Source: Albirhodobacter sp048262715 (GTDB lineage: Bacteria > Pseudomonadota > Alphaproteobacteria > Rhodobacterales > Rhodobacteraceae). From it: a stretch of 64,000 bases of DNA. This document shows positions 8,375 through 16,874 of the stretch, one piece after another. The notes below the pieces were generated by a model. The model was not told the origin of the DNA. It made no database searches and saw only the letters and a program-made list of their open reading frames with translations. The translations under genes and the position numbers were made by a program. The stretch's first letter is position 1. Every line of letters begins with the position of its first letter. Location of the stretch: contig JBLXEV010000005.1 in NCBI GenBank assembly GCA_048262715.1, positions 1-64,000 on the forward strand, read 5' to 3'.

Positions 8375-9307
8375 ATGTCAGAGACACGAGAAGGCGGCTT
8401 GGCGGGCAAAAGCGTCGGGGTGATTGGTCTGGGGGCGATGGGGCTCGGGATGGCGCAGGTTCTGGCGGGGGCTGGGTTCACGGTATCGGTCTTTGACCTT
8501 TCCGCCGAGGCGATGACCAAGGCGTTGACGGCGGGGGCGACCCCTTGCGAGACTGCGGCGGAGGTGTTTGGGCAAGCAGAGGTGATCGTGTTGTCGCTTC
8601 CTGCCGCGAAACACGTGCAGGCCGTGCTGGATCAGGCCATCGCTGCAGGGCATTTTGCGGATGGTCTCGCGCCCAAAGTGGTTGTCGATGCCTCGACCTC
8701 GGAGGCGGAGGTGAGTCGCGCCTTGGCGGCAACACTGGCGCTAACCGGCCACGGCTTCCTTGATGCGCCTGTGAGCGGCGGGCCATCTGGCGCTGCGGCT
8801 GGCACTCTGGCGGTCATGGTCGGCGGGGCAGAGGCCGATTTCAACCGTGCCCTTCCGGTGCTGGAGGCAATGGCCGCGAAGATCCTGCATGTCGGGCCGT
8901 CTGGCGCGGGCAATGTGGCCAAACTGGTCAATAACATGCTGGTCGCGAGCCATATGATCACCACGCTGGAGGCCGTGAAACTGGCACAGGCCGCAGGGGT
9001 GAGCGCGGAGGACGCGCTGCGCGTTGTCAATTCGGCAACGGGGCGCTCCGCAATTTCCGAGATCCATTTCCCCAATTGGGTGCTGCCGCGCAGCTTTAAC
9101 AGCGGTTTCACTACGGGGCTGATGCGTAAAGATGTGCGCTTGGCGCTGGAACTCGCCGCCGCGACGGGCTGCGATATGCCGCTCTCTACCCGCGTGGCCG
9201 AGCTTTGGGCTGAGCCGCAATCGGGGCTGAAAGATGCCGATGATTTCATGTTGATGGGCGATCCGCAGGCGGACCGCTCGACTTTGAAGGATGTGACGAA
9301 TGACTGA
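8375..9307 (+). CDS. NAD(P)-dependent beta-hydroxyacid dehydrogenase (3-hydroxyisobutyrate dehydrogenase family)
   Basis: A 310-residue cytosolic oxidoreductase. The Rossmann motif GLGAMGLGMA begins near residue 17, the substrate-binding signature DAPVSGGPSGA is near 130, and the catalytic lysine is Lys183 in GNVAKLVNN. It should oxidise a beta-hydroxy acid such as 3-hydroxyisobutyrate, L-threonate or tartronate semialdehyde (reverse); which one is not decidable. It overlaps the aldehyde dehydrogenase by eight bases, so an alcohol-to-acid or semialdehyde relay is plausible. It heads the operon that ends with the membrane gene pair at 10988-12285. Confidence 0.85.
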   Translation: MSETREGGLAGKSVGVIGLGAMGLGMAQVLAGAGFTVSVFDLSAEAMTKALTAGATPCETAAEVFGQAEVIVLSLPAAKHVQAVLDQAIAAGHFADGLAPKVVVDASTSEAEVSRALAATLALTGHGFLDAPVSGGPSGAAAGTLAVMVGGAEADFNRALPVLEAMAAKILHVGPSGAGNVAKLVNNMLVASHMITTLEAVKLAQAAGVSAEDALRVVNSATGRSAISEIHFPNWVLPRSFNSGFTTGLMRKDVRLALELAAATGCDMPLSTRVAELWAEPQSGLKDADDFMLMGDPQADRSTLKDVTND

Positions 9308-10841
9308 TCTGGCGACGACACCGGAGATTGCGACCCGCGTCGCGCAATTGCTCACCGAGCTATTGGGGACTCCTGATATCGGCAGCTATATCGGCGGCGA
9401 GATGGTGACGGGCGCAGGCGAGACGCTGGATCTGACCGATCCCGCATCTGGCAAGGCCTTCGCGCAATACCGCGATGCGGGCGCGGATGTTGTGGCGCAG
9501 GCGGCGGAGGCGGCGACTGCCGCGCAAAAAATCTGGTGGCGCAAGACTGCGGCCGAACGGGGCCGTATCCTGTTCGAGATCGGGCGGCAGATCCGGCTCC
9601 ACGCGGCATCTTTGTCGGAACTCGAAGCGCTCTCGGCGGGGCGCCCGATCCGTGATGCGGGCGGCGAGCCTGCGCGGATGGCGGAGATGTTCGAATATTA
9701 CGCAGGCTGGTGCGACAAGATCACCGGCGATGTGATCCCCGTGCCGACCACGCATCTGAATTACACGCGGCACGAGCCTCTGGGCGTTGTCGCGCAGATC
9801 ACGCCGTGGAATGCGCCGCTGTTCACATGCTGCTGGCAGGTTGCCCCTGCGATTTGCGCGGGCAATGGGGTTGTGCTGAAGCCGTCTGAGTTGACGCCGC
9901 TTTCCTCGCTGGTGATTGGCGCTTTGTGCGAAAAAGCGGGCTGCCCGAAGGGCTTGGTCACGGTGATCGCGGGGGCGGGGCCAAGCTCTGGCCAAGCGAT
10001 GATCGATCATCCGCTGACCGCGCTGGCGGTGTTTGTCGGCTCTGCCGAGGCGGGATCGCGGATCGCGGCGCGGGCAGCGTTGAAGCCGATGCCTGCGGTG
10101 CTGGAACTGGGCGGGAAATCGGCCAATATCGTCTTTGCGGATGCAGATCTCGACCGTGCGATCATCGGCGCGCAGGCGGCGATCTTCGCAGGCTGCGGCC
10201 AAAGCTGCGTGGCCGGATCGCGGCTCTTGGTGCAGCGCTCGGTGCATGCGGAGGTGGTGGCGAAACTGGCGCAGGCCTCCGCGCGGATCCCTGTCGGCCT
10301 GCCGATGGATCCCGCGACACAGATCGGCCCTGTGAACAACCTCGCGCAATGGACCAAGGTCGATACGATGGTGAAACAGGCTGTCGCGCAGGGCGCGCGG
10401 ATCGCGACAGGCGGGGCGAAGCCCGCCGCGTTGGAAGCCTCCGGCGGGTTCTTCTACGCGCCGACCGTTCTGGACCATGTGACGCCGGAGATGACCATCG
10501 CGCATGAGGAGGTCTTCGGCCCTGTTCTCAGCGTGATCGCCTTTGACGATGAGGCCGAGGCGATCGAGCTGGCCAATGCCACGCCCTACGGTTTGGCGGG
10601 CGCGGTCTGGACGCAAGATGTGGGCCGTGCACACCGCATGGCGGCAGAGGTCCGTGCGGGCACCTTCTGGATCAACAGCTACAAAACGATCCATGTGATG
10701 TCGCCCTTCGGCGGGTTTGGCCGCTCGGGCTATGGCCGCTCCTCAGGGCGCGAAGCCTTGGCCGCTTATACCCAAACCAAATCGGTCTGGGTGGAGACCG
10801 CGCAAAGCCCGGCGATTGCCTTCGGCTACGCTCCGGGGTGA
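9300..10841 (+). CDS. NAD(P)-dependent aldehyde dehydrogenase
   Basis: A 513-residue member of the classical ALDH superfamily. The general base Glu269 is in ELGGKS and the catalytic cysteine Cys303 in GCGQSC; the NAD-binding and oligomerisation segments are complete. It resembles betaine-aldehyde/phenylacetaldehyde-type ALDHs rather than the CoA-acylating methylmalonate-semialdehyde type, so it is not the missing iolA. Its start lies inside the end of the preceding dehydrogenase gene, indicating coupled translation. The aldehyde substrate is unknown and may come from the neighbouring beta-hydroxyacid dehydrogenase. Confidence 0.88.
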   Translation: MTDLATTPEIATRVAQLLTELLGTPDIGSYIGGEMVTGAGETLDLTDPASGKAFAQYRDAGADVVAQAAEAATAAQKIWWRKTAAERGRILFEIGRQIRLHAASLSELEALSAGRPIRDAGGEPARMAEMFEYYAGWCDKITGDVIPVPTTHLNYTRHEPLGVVAQITPWNAPLFTCCWQVAPAICAGNGVVLKPSELTPLSSLVIGALCEKAGCPKGLVTVIAGAGPSSGQAMIDHPLTALAVFVGSAEAGSRIAARAALKPMPAVLELGGKSANIVFADADLDRAIIGAQAAIFAGCGQSCVAGSRLLVQRSVHAEVVAKLAQASARIPVGLPMDPATQIGPVNNLAQWTKVDTMVKQAVAQGARIATGGAKPAALEASGGFFYAPTVLDHVTPEMTIAHEEVFGPVLSVIAFDDEAEAIELANATPYGLAGAVWTQDVGRAHRMAAEVRAGTFWINSYKTIHVMSPFGGFGRSGYGRSSGREALAAYTQTKSVWVETAQSPAIAFGYAPG

Positions 10842-10867
10842 GCGAGGGCAGGGATGACCTAACGACA

Positions 10868-10917
10868 GGCAGGCGTTTTTCTGAACGCCTGCCAAGGTTT
10901 AGAGGCCGACCGCCTCT
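10868..10917 (+). terminator. Two consecutive stem-loops between the ALDH and membrane genes
   Basis: The first is a perfect 10-bp stem GGCAGGCGTT (10868-10877) / AACGCCTGCC (10884-10893). The second is AGAGGC (10901-10906) / GCCTCT (10912-10917). Neither is followed by a T-run, so complete termination is doubtful. They may lower or process the transcript before the membrane genes. Confidence 0.5.
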
Positions 10918-10987
10918 GGCCCATCTATAAGGCCTCGGGTAAGGGGCCGTATCGGCGCTGCTGCGCCACAACAGAGAGGGAAGTGCA

Positions 10988-11809
10988 ATGTTGACAGCGA
11001 AGGACCTCGTCCTTGATTGGCGTCTGCATCTGAGTGTGCTGGCGATTACGCTTATCTGTGAGGCGATCGGGGTGATCGTCGTTCCGATCGGGATCGGCTC
11101 GATCCTGCTTTTGCCGCTGCTCTATGCGTTTGTGCTGGGGCTGCTGATCAATCCGAATGTGGTGAAACGCGCGGGGATCTGGCTGAAGGATCGGGACGTC
11201 GAAGCCGCGAGCCCGTTGATTATCATCGCCATCATGCCGTTTATCGCGAAATTCGGCACCATTATCGGGCCGTCGATGGATAAAATCGTCGCGGCAGGCC
11301 CTGCCTTGATCCTGCAAGAGCTGGGCAACCTCGGCACCATCGTTCTGGCCTTCCCGGTTGCGGTTCTGGTGTTGCGGATGGGGCGCGAGGCGATTGGCGC
11401 CTGTTTCTCCGTCGCGCGGGAGCCCAATATCGCGATCATCGCGGATAAATACGGGCTGAAGAGCGACGAGGGCGCGGGCGTGATGGGCGTCTATGTCATC
11501 GGCACGCTGTTCGGCACATTCATCTTCGCGATCCTCGCGTCTTTGCTGGCGACCTCCGGCGCATTCTCGATTGAAGCGCTGGCGATGGCCTGCGGCATTG
11601 GCTCCGGCTCGATGATGGCGGCTTGTACGGGCGCGCTGGTCCATGCGGTGCCCGCGATGGAAGAACAGATCCTCGCCTTGGCTGGCGCATCCAACGTGCT
11701 GACCTACGCAACGGGCATGTATCTGTGCATCTTCGTGGCGCTGCCGATCACCGAAAAACTCTATGATCTGCTGGGCCGCAAAACCCCCGCAGCGAAGCTG
11801 GGAGAATAA
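10988..11809 (+). CDS. Multi-spanning membrane protein, probable DUF3100 family
   Basis: A 273-residue, very hydrophobic protein with about eight predicted membrane helices, starting LHLSVLAITLICEAIGVIVV. It resembles the DUF3100 family, whose members have no established function but often accompany amidohydrolase or peptidase genes, as an M20 enzyme does here. The helix GLLINPNVVK followed by repeated Gly-rich helices, and a Met/Ala/Gly-rich stretch (MACGIGSGSMMAACTGAL), suggest a transporter. It is separated by two bases from a second small membrane protein. A two-subunit carrier or exporter is inferred, not shown. Confidence 0.6.
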   Translation: MLTAKDLVLDWRLHLSVLAITLICEAIGVIVVPIGIGSILLLPLLYAFVLGLLINPNVVKRAGIWLKDRDVEAASPLIIIAIMPFIAKFGTIIGPSMDKIVAAGPALILQELGNLGTIVLAFPVAVLVLRMGREAIGACFSVAREPNIAIIADKYGLKSDEGAGVMGVYVIGTLFGTFIFAILASLLATSGAFSIEALAMACGIGSGSMMAACTGALVHAVPAMEEQILALAGASNVLTYATGMYLCIFVALPITEKLYDLLGRKTPAAKLGE

Positions 11810-11811
11810 TC

Positions 11812-12285
11812 ATGAGCGATAGCTTCATCCAAGACCCGACCCCCGCCCGCAAGATTGATCTGGCCAGCCATGCGATGGTTTTGGTCGTCGTTTGTGTTGT
11901 CGTGCTGTTCGGCAATACTGTGGCCACCGACAACACCCTGCCGCAGGGGCTTGTCGGACTGATCGTGCTCTATGTGTTGTGCATGATCGGCCTGGTGCTG
12001 ACGAAAGCCGTTCCGGGTGGCCTGCCGTCCGTTGCGTGGATCTCGCTTGTCGGGATCTTGGCGACCTTGCCTTGGACACCGGGCAGTGCGTGGGTCGTTG
12101 AGAAGGTGAGCCATGTGAACTTCCTCACGCTGGCAACACCTTGCCTTGCCTATGCGGGTATCGCGATTGCGCGCCGCGAGATCGAGATTGCCAAGACCTC
12201 GGGCTGGAAGATCTTCATCGTCGCGGTTCTGGTGATGACCGGCACCTACGTCGGTTCGGCTTTCGTCGCCGAACTCTTCCTCTAA
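11812..12285 (+). CDS. Small membrane protein, partner of the probable DUF3100 protein
   Basis: A 157-residue protein with a hydrophilic N-terminus of about 20 residues, then about five hydrophobic helices ending in ALVMTGTYVGSAFVAELFL-like sequence. I do not recognise a family. It starts two bases after the DUF3100-like gene and ends at a strong terminator, so the two almost certainly work together, perhaps as large and small subunits of one carrier. Confidence 0.65.
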   Translation: MSDSFIQDPTPARKIDLASHAMVLVVVCVVVLFGNTVATDNTLPQGLVGLIVLYVLCMIGLVLTKAVPGGLPSVAWISLVGILATLPWTPGSAWVVEKVSHVNFLTLATPCLAYAGIAIARREIEIAKTSGWKIFIVAVLVMTGTYVGSAFVAELFL

Positions 12286-12305
12286 AAACACCACACCAGC
12301 ATGTA

Positions 12306-12330
12306 TCGGCCCGCAAAACCTGCGGGCCGA
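12306..12330 (+). terminator. Rho-independent terminator
   Basis: Perfect 10-bp stem TCGGCCCGCA / TGCGGGCCGA with a five-base loop, followed by CACTTTTT. It closes the operon that begins at 8375 and lies 23 bases before the convergent gamma-glutamyltransferase stop. Confidence 0.9.
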
Positions 12331-12352
12331 CACTTTTTAAGGGTGCGCCCGC

Positions 12353-14092
12353 TCAGTAGCCAACCGCCGCCGCCCCCGTCACGCGCGGATCGGAAGCCCC
12401 GAGCAACAGATGGCTTTCGGGATCAATCATGATCGATTGCGTCGATCCCATCACCGATTGCAGGCTGATGTGATGGCCCTTGGCCTCAAGTGCTGCGACC
12501 GTATCGCGGCTCAGGCCGTCTTCCACGCGCAGCTCATCGGGTAACCATTGGTGATGGATCCGAGTCGCCTCGCTGGCCTCCGCGATATTCATACCGTGGT
12601 CGATGACATTCATGATCACCTGCAACACGGTGGTGATGATCCGCGATCCGCCGGGGCTGCCCGCGACCATGAACACCTTGCCGTCTTTCTTGACAATCGT
12701 CGGGCTCATTGAGGAGAGCGGGCGCTTCTTGGGCGCGACCGCATTCGCCTCGCCGCCGATCAGGCCATAGCCGTTGGGCACACCCGGTTTGGCGGAGAAA
12801 TCGTCCATCTCGTTATTCATCAACACGCCTGTGCCATCGGCCACCATGCCCGATCCATAGGAGAAGTTGATCGTATAAGTGTTGGAGATCGCATTGCCCG
12901 CTTTATCGACAATCGAGAAATGCGTGGTCTGATCGCTCTCATAGGGCGCGAGATCACTCGGTTTGATCTCCGCCGAGGGGCGCGCCTGATTGAGGCTAAT
13001 CTTCTCACGCAGGTCTGCCGCATAGGCTTTGGAGGTCAGCTCGGCCACTGGCACATCGTTGAAATCGGGATCGCCCAGATATTCCGAGCGGTCGGCATAG
13101 GCGTATTTCATCGCCTCGGCCATCAGGTGGATCGTCTCGGAGGAATTATGGCCCAAGAAACCGATCGGATAGCCTTCCAGAATGTTCAGGATCTGGATGA
13201 TATGCGTGCCGCCGGAGCTGGGCGGCGGCATTGAGACGATCTCATAGCCGCGATAGGTTCCGGTCACCGGCTCGCGCATCACGGCGGTGTAATCCGCTAA
13301 ATCCTGCGCGGTCATCACCCCGCCACCTGCTTGCACGGCAGCGGCGATCTTCTCAGCGGTTTCGCCTTTATAGAACCCGTCCGACCCTTCCGCTGCAATC
13401 CGTTTGAGGGTCGCGGCGAGGTCTTTTTGCACGAGGATATCGCCCGGTTCATAGAAGCTGCCATCGGGCTTATAGAAAATCGCGGCGGAGGCGGGCCATT
13501 TCTTGAGGCGCTTTTCCAACCCTTTCAAACTGTCGGCGAGATCGGCGGAGACGACAAAGCCGTTCTCGGCCAGTTCAATCGCAGGCTGCAACACATCTGC
13601 AAGGCTCATGGTGCCATGTTGGGCAAGCGCCATCTCCATCCCCGCAACCGTTCCGGGAACGCCGACCGCAAGGCCGTGATAGCGCGAGAGATCGGAATCC
13701 GCCTCGCCCTGCGCGTCGAGATACATATCGCGGCTCGCGCCGAGCGGGGCCATTTCGCGGTAATCGAGCGCTTTGGTCTCACCGGTTTTGGCATCATGGA
13801 TCATCATGAACCCGCCGCCGCCCAGATTGCCTGCGCGGGGCAGGGTGACGGCCAGCGCGAAGGCCACAGCGGCGCCGGCATCGACAGCATTGCCGCCCTT
13901 TTTCAAGATCTCCAAGCCGACATTCGCGGCCAGCGCCTCTTGCGCGGCGACCATCCCCTCGCGCGCCCAGACGGGGTGATGGCGATCCATTGAGGAATAA
14001 ATTGCGGCTTCTTGGGCGACACCCGGCCCTGCACTCAAAAGCGCCAATCCGGTGCTCAATCCGGCGGCCAAAGCGGTAAATCTATGTTTCAT
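12353..14092 (-). CDS. ggt: Gamma-glutamyltransferase (gamma-glutamyltranspeptidase)
   Basis: A 579-residue periplasmic Ntn hydrolase that breaks down glutathione and other gamma-glutamyl compounds. It has a signal peptide (cleavage after GVAQ or GPGVA near residue 25). The autocatalytic cleavage site is ESDQ-TTHFSIVD, with Thr389 as the nucleophile of the small subunit, and the downstream PLSSMSPTIV and GSPGGSRII motifs are conserved. The ATG at 14092 was chosen because GAGGGAGAGGAC precedes it and the signal peptide starts there. It is alone on its strand, convergent with the membrane-pair operon. It may supply glutamate and Cys-Gly from external glutathione conjugates, which would fit the detoxification genes further right. 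Confidence 0.95.
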   Translation of the reverse strand: MKHRFTALAAGLSTGLALLSAGPGVAQEAAIYSSMDRHHPVWAREGMVAAQEALAANVGLEILKKGGNAVDAGAAVAFALAVTLPRAGNLGGGGFMMIHDAKTGETKALDYREMAPLGASRDMYLDAQGEADSDLSRYHGLAVGVPGTVAGMEMALAQHGTMSLADVLQPAIELAENGFVVSADLADSLKGLEKRLKKWPASAAIFYKPDGSFYEPGDILVQKDLAATLKRIAAEGSDGFYKGETAEKIAAAVQAGGGVMTAQDLADYTAVMREPVTGTYRGYEIVSMPPPSSGGTHIIQILNILEGYPIGFLGHNSSETIHLMAEAMKYAYADRSEYLGDPDFNDVPVAELTSKAYAADLREKISLNQARPSAEIKPSDLAPYESDQTTHFSIVDKAGNAISNTYTINFSYGSGMVADGTGVLMNNEMDDFSAKPGVPNGYGLIGGEANAVAPKKRPLSSMSPTIVKKDGKVFMVAGSPGGSRIITTVLQVIMNVIDHGMNIAEASEATRIHHQWLPDELRVEDGLSRDTVAALEAKGHHISLQSVMGSTQSIMIDPESHLLLGASDPRVTGAAAVGY

Positions 14093-14233
14093 AACGTCCT
14101 CTCCCTCATTGGCCCGACAGGCCATCACGGCACCTTCCCTAAGGCCCCGCTGGAGAAAGTAGACAGGCAATGCGCGAAGCAGGCAAGAAAGTTTCGCGCA
14201 TTGATTGAGCGCCACGGCGCGGGGGCCTGTTCG

Positions 14234-15154
14234 TCACCGCGCAAGCGCGCCGAAATCGAACCCCTGCACATCGCGGATATAGGTTTCGAAAAACTCGGTG
14301 AAGGTCGCGACCAAGGGCGGAAGCACGTCATAGGGCGGGTAGTAGAGCATCAGATAAAGCGGAGGGATCTCCCAATCCGTCAGGATCGGCACCACCTCCC
14401 CCCGCGCGATCCCGTCTTGCACCAGAAAGCTCGGCAAGGTGACGATGCCATTGCCCGCTGCCGCAAGGTGATAGAGAAACTCGCCATTGTTGGAGACGAT
14501 CTCGGTGCCCGCATGGATCACCCGCTTCATCGGCCCTTTGCGATAGGTCCAGAGTTCCGGCGCGCGCCGTGCGCTATAGGAGAGGCAATAGGCAGGATCG
14601 AGATCCTCGGGGGTTTGAGGCCGCGAGATCCGGTTGAACAGGGAGGGGGCGGCAACGGTCACGCGCGGCACTTCGCAAAGCTTGCGCCAGATCGTTGATT
14701 TATCCGTTGGCGCGCCGGAAATCCGGATCGCAAGATCACAGGCACCGTCGACGATATCCACCAGCGCATCCGTCATCTGCACATCCAGCGCGATATTGGG
14801 ATAGGCGAGGCGAAAGCTGTCCAGCATCGCAGGTAACAGGCGCAGCCCCAGCGACATCGGCGCGTTGAGTGCAAGCCGCCCGCGATCTGGGCGGGTGGCG
14901 CGGTTGATATCCTGCGTCACGCGGTCGAATTCCTCGATCACGGGGCGGTAGCGCGCCGCGATCAGCGCCCCTGCACTGGTCAGCGAGACCTGCCGCGTGG
15001 TGCGCACCAAAAGCTGTTGCCCCAGATCGGCCTCCAACCCTGCGACGATCCGTGTCACCGAGGCAGGCGTCATCCTCAGGCTGCGCGCGGCCCCCGCAAA
15101 ACTACGCAGCGCCGCAACTTCGAGAAAGACGCGAATGGGTTTGAGTTCCTGCAT
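14234..15154 (-). CDS. LysR family regulator of the VOC/esterase cluster
   Basis: A 306-residue LysR protein of the CrgA/DntR-like subgroup. The helix-turn-helix is at the N-terminus (SFAGAARSLRMTPASVTRIV, residues about 18-37), and the motif RLALNAPMSLGLRLLPAML starts the effector domain. It is divergent from the dioxygenase-esterase genes that begin at 15268, with a 113-bp gap containing a LysR-like dyad. It is therefore the probable activator of the quinone-detoxification cluster, responding to a quinone or aromatic. In Bacillus the equivalent enzymes are under the MarR-type MhqR instead. Confidence 0.85.
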   Translation of the reverse strand: MQELKPIRVFLEVAALRSFAGAARSLRMTPASVTRIVAGLEADLGQQLLVRTTRQVSLTSAGALIAARYRPVIEEFDRVTQDINRATRPDRGRLALNAPMSLGLRLLPAMLDSFRLAYPNIALDVQMTDALVDIVDGACDLAIRISGAPTDKSTIWRKLCEVPRVTVAAPSLFNRISRPQTPEDLDPAYCLSYSARRAPELWTYRKGPMKRVIHAGTEIVSNNGEFLYHLAAAGNGIVTLPSFLVQDGIARGEVVPILTDWEIPPLYLMLYYPPYDVLPPLVATFTEFFETYIRDVQGFDFGALAR

Positions 15155-15168
15155 CCGGACATTGTTAC

Positions 15169-15183
15169 ACTATCGGCAATAGT
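15169..15183. promoter_or_regulatory. Candidate LysR operator
   Basis: The dyad ACTAT-CGGCA-ATAGT is 15 to 29 bases upstream of the LysR start and 85 bases upstream of the divergent VOC gene. Its size fits the interrupted dyads bound by LysR proteins. ATTG/CAAT arms (15161-15164 and 15177-15180) overlap it. Binding is an inference. Confidence 0.45.
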
Positions 15184-15267
15184 AAATGAAGATACGTTTC
15201 TATTCTCTATAACGATTGGCGGCGCTATCTAGGAGGCAACAGAACTCGGATAGGCGAGGAGCCTCAG

Positions 15268-16200
15268 ATGATCAAAGATATCAAAGGCCTGCATCACGTC
15301 ACCTCAATGGCCGCGGATGCGAATGACAATAACCGCTTTTTCACCCGCACGCTCGGCCTGCGCCGGATCAAGAAAACCGTGAATTTCGACGCGCCGGAGG
15401 TCTATCACCTCTATTACGGCGATGAGGCGGGTACGCCCGGATCGGTGATGACCTATTTCCCCTTCGGCCAGATGCCGCGCGGGCGTCGGGGCACGGGCGA
15501 GGTCGGTGTAACGGAATTCGCGGTGCCAAAAGGCGCGCTGGGGTTCTGGCGGGATCGGCTGGCCGCTCAGGGTGTCAGGGGGCTGACCGAGGGCAGCTTC
15601 CTTGGCGAGGCGCGGCTCGGCTTTGATGGGCCCGATGGCGACAATTTTGCGCTCGTGGAGAGCGAGTTGCGCGGGCGGACGCCTTGGACAGGAACGGATG
15701 TGCCGGAAGAGGCGGGGATCTTGGGCTTCCACGGCGCGCGATTCCGCCTGAAGGACGAGGCGGCGACGGGTGAATTGCTCGGCTTCATGGGCTACCAGAA
15801 GGACGAGTCCGAGGGCAATGTTACCCGCTACCGGATTGAAGGCGGCAATGCGGCCGATACGATTGATATCGAGGCTACGCCCGACGCGAAAACCGCAGGG
15901 CAGGGCGCGGGATCGGTGCATCATATCGCCTTCGCGGTGGAGGATCGCGCCGCGCAGGACCGTGTTCGCAAGGCGCTGCTCGATACCGGCTATCAGGTCA
16001 CACCTGTGATCGACCGCGATTACTTCTGGGCGATCTATTTCCGCACACCGGGCGGGATCCTGTTCGAGGTGGCCACCAATGAGCCCGGTTTTGATCGGGA
16101 TGAAGACCGCGCGCATCTGGGCGAGGCGCTGAAACTGCCTTCGCGCTATCAACCGTTCCGCGACAAGATCGAGGCGCATCTGCCGCCGATCACCGATTGA
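15268..16200 (+). CDS. Ring-cleaving dioxygenase-like VOC protein (MhqO/MhqE type)
   Basis: A 310-residue protein with two glyoxalase/bleomycin-resistance halves. The expected metal ligands are visible: His9/His10 (GLHHVTSMA), His218/His219 (VHHIAFAVED) and Glu267 (LFEVATNEPGF). The family includes Bacillus MhqO and MhqE, which protect against quinones and hydroquinones. It starts with GAGGAG upstream, heads an operon with an esterase 11 bases on, and is divergent from a LysR regulator. Whether it cleaves a ring or simply breaks a thiol-quinone adduct is not established for the family. Confidence 0.87.
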   Translation: MIKDIKGLHHVTSMAADANDNNRFFTRTLGLRRIKKTVNFDAPEVYHLYYGDEAGTPGSVMTYFPFGQMPRGRRGTGEVGVTEFAVPKGALGFWRDRLAAQGVRGLTEGSFLGEARLGFDGPDGDNFALVESELRGRTPWTGTDVPEEAGILGFHGARFRLKDEAATGELLGFMGYQKDESEGNVTRYRIEGGNAADTIDIEATPDAKTAGQGAGSVHHIAFAVEDRAAQDRVRKALLDTGYQVTPVIDRDYFWAIYFRTPGGILFEVATNEPGFDRDEDRAHLGEALKLPSRYQPFRDKIEAHLPPITD

Positions 16201-16211
16201 GGAGAGAGAGC

Positions 16212-16829
16212 ATGTCTGAGCAAGCCTATATCGCACTGGCGGCGCCCCCCGAGGCGGGGGCGCCGCTCGTCTTCGCTTTCCACGGAACGGGCGGGGACGA
16301 GCATCAGTTTTTCGAACTGGCACAGCGTCTGGTACCCGGTGCGGGGGTGATCTCACCGCGCGGGGATGTCTCCGAGTTTGGCGCGGCGCGGTTCTTCCGG
16401 CGCACGGGCGAGGGCGTCTACGATATGGACGATCTCGCGACACGGACACAGACGATGGCGGGGTTTGTGGCTGCGCATAAGGTAAAGCATCCCGATGCGC
16501 CGATCTACGGGTTTGGCTATTCCAACGGGGCGAATATTCTCGCCTCGGTCATGATGGCCCACCCAGACCTGTTTGATCGCGTCGGGCTATTGCACCCGTT
16601 GATCCCGTGGCAGCCTGCGGCCACACCCGCGCTCAAAGGCCGCAAGATTTTGATCACGGCTGGGCAGCGCGATCCGATTTGCCCTTGGCCAATGAGCGCC
16701 GCGCTGATCGACTGGGCGAAGGCACAAGGCGCGGAGGTCCAGACCCATATCCACCAAGGCGGCCATGAGCTGCAACAAGGCGAGATCGCCGCGCTCAACG
16801 ACCTGTTTGCGGGCGCGGAGACACAGTAG
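16212..16829 (+). CDS. Alpha/beta hydrolase, carboxylesterase of MhqD type
   Basis: A 205-residue serine hydrolase of the phospholipase/carboxylesterase family. The oxyanion HGTGGDEH strand is near residue 24, the nucleophile is Ser104 in GYSNG, the acid is in GQRDPICPWP, and the catalytic His is in GGHEL. The ATG at 16212 is preceded by GGAGAGAG; an upstream in-frame start at 16197 overlaps the dioxygenase stop and is less likely. The pairing with an MhqO-like dioxygenase matches the Bacillus mhqED pair, which acts in quinone stress. Confidence 0.88.
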   Translation: MSEQAYIALAAPPEAGAPLVFAFHGTGGDEHQFFELAQRLVPGAGVISPRGDVSEFGAARFFRRTGEGVYDMDDLATRTQTMAGFVAAHKVKHPDAPIYGFGYSNGANILASVMMAHPDLFDRVGLLHPLIPWQPAATPALKGRKILITAGQRDPICPWPMSAALIDWAKAQGAEVQTHIHQGGHELQQGEIAALNDLFAGAETQ

Positions 16830-16874
16830 CACAGAGCCGAAGCCCCGTGCGGGTCGGCGCAGGAGGGACGAACC

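Noticed and set aside
9360..10694. Long antisense open frame opposite the aldehyde dehydrogenase
   Set aside because: Shadow of the ALDH codon bias; Arg-rich with no motifs, and the ALDH catalytic residues are unambiguous.
9300..10841. ALDH as iolA (malonate-semialdehyde dehydrogenase)
   Set aside because: It carries the classical Glu269/Cys303 pattern of hydrolytic ALDHs and is not linked to the iol operon; CoA-acylating iolA types differ around these residues.
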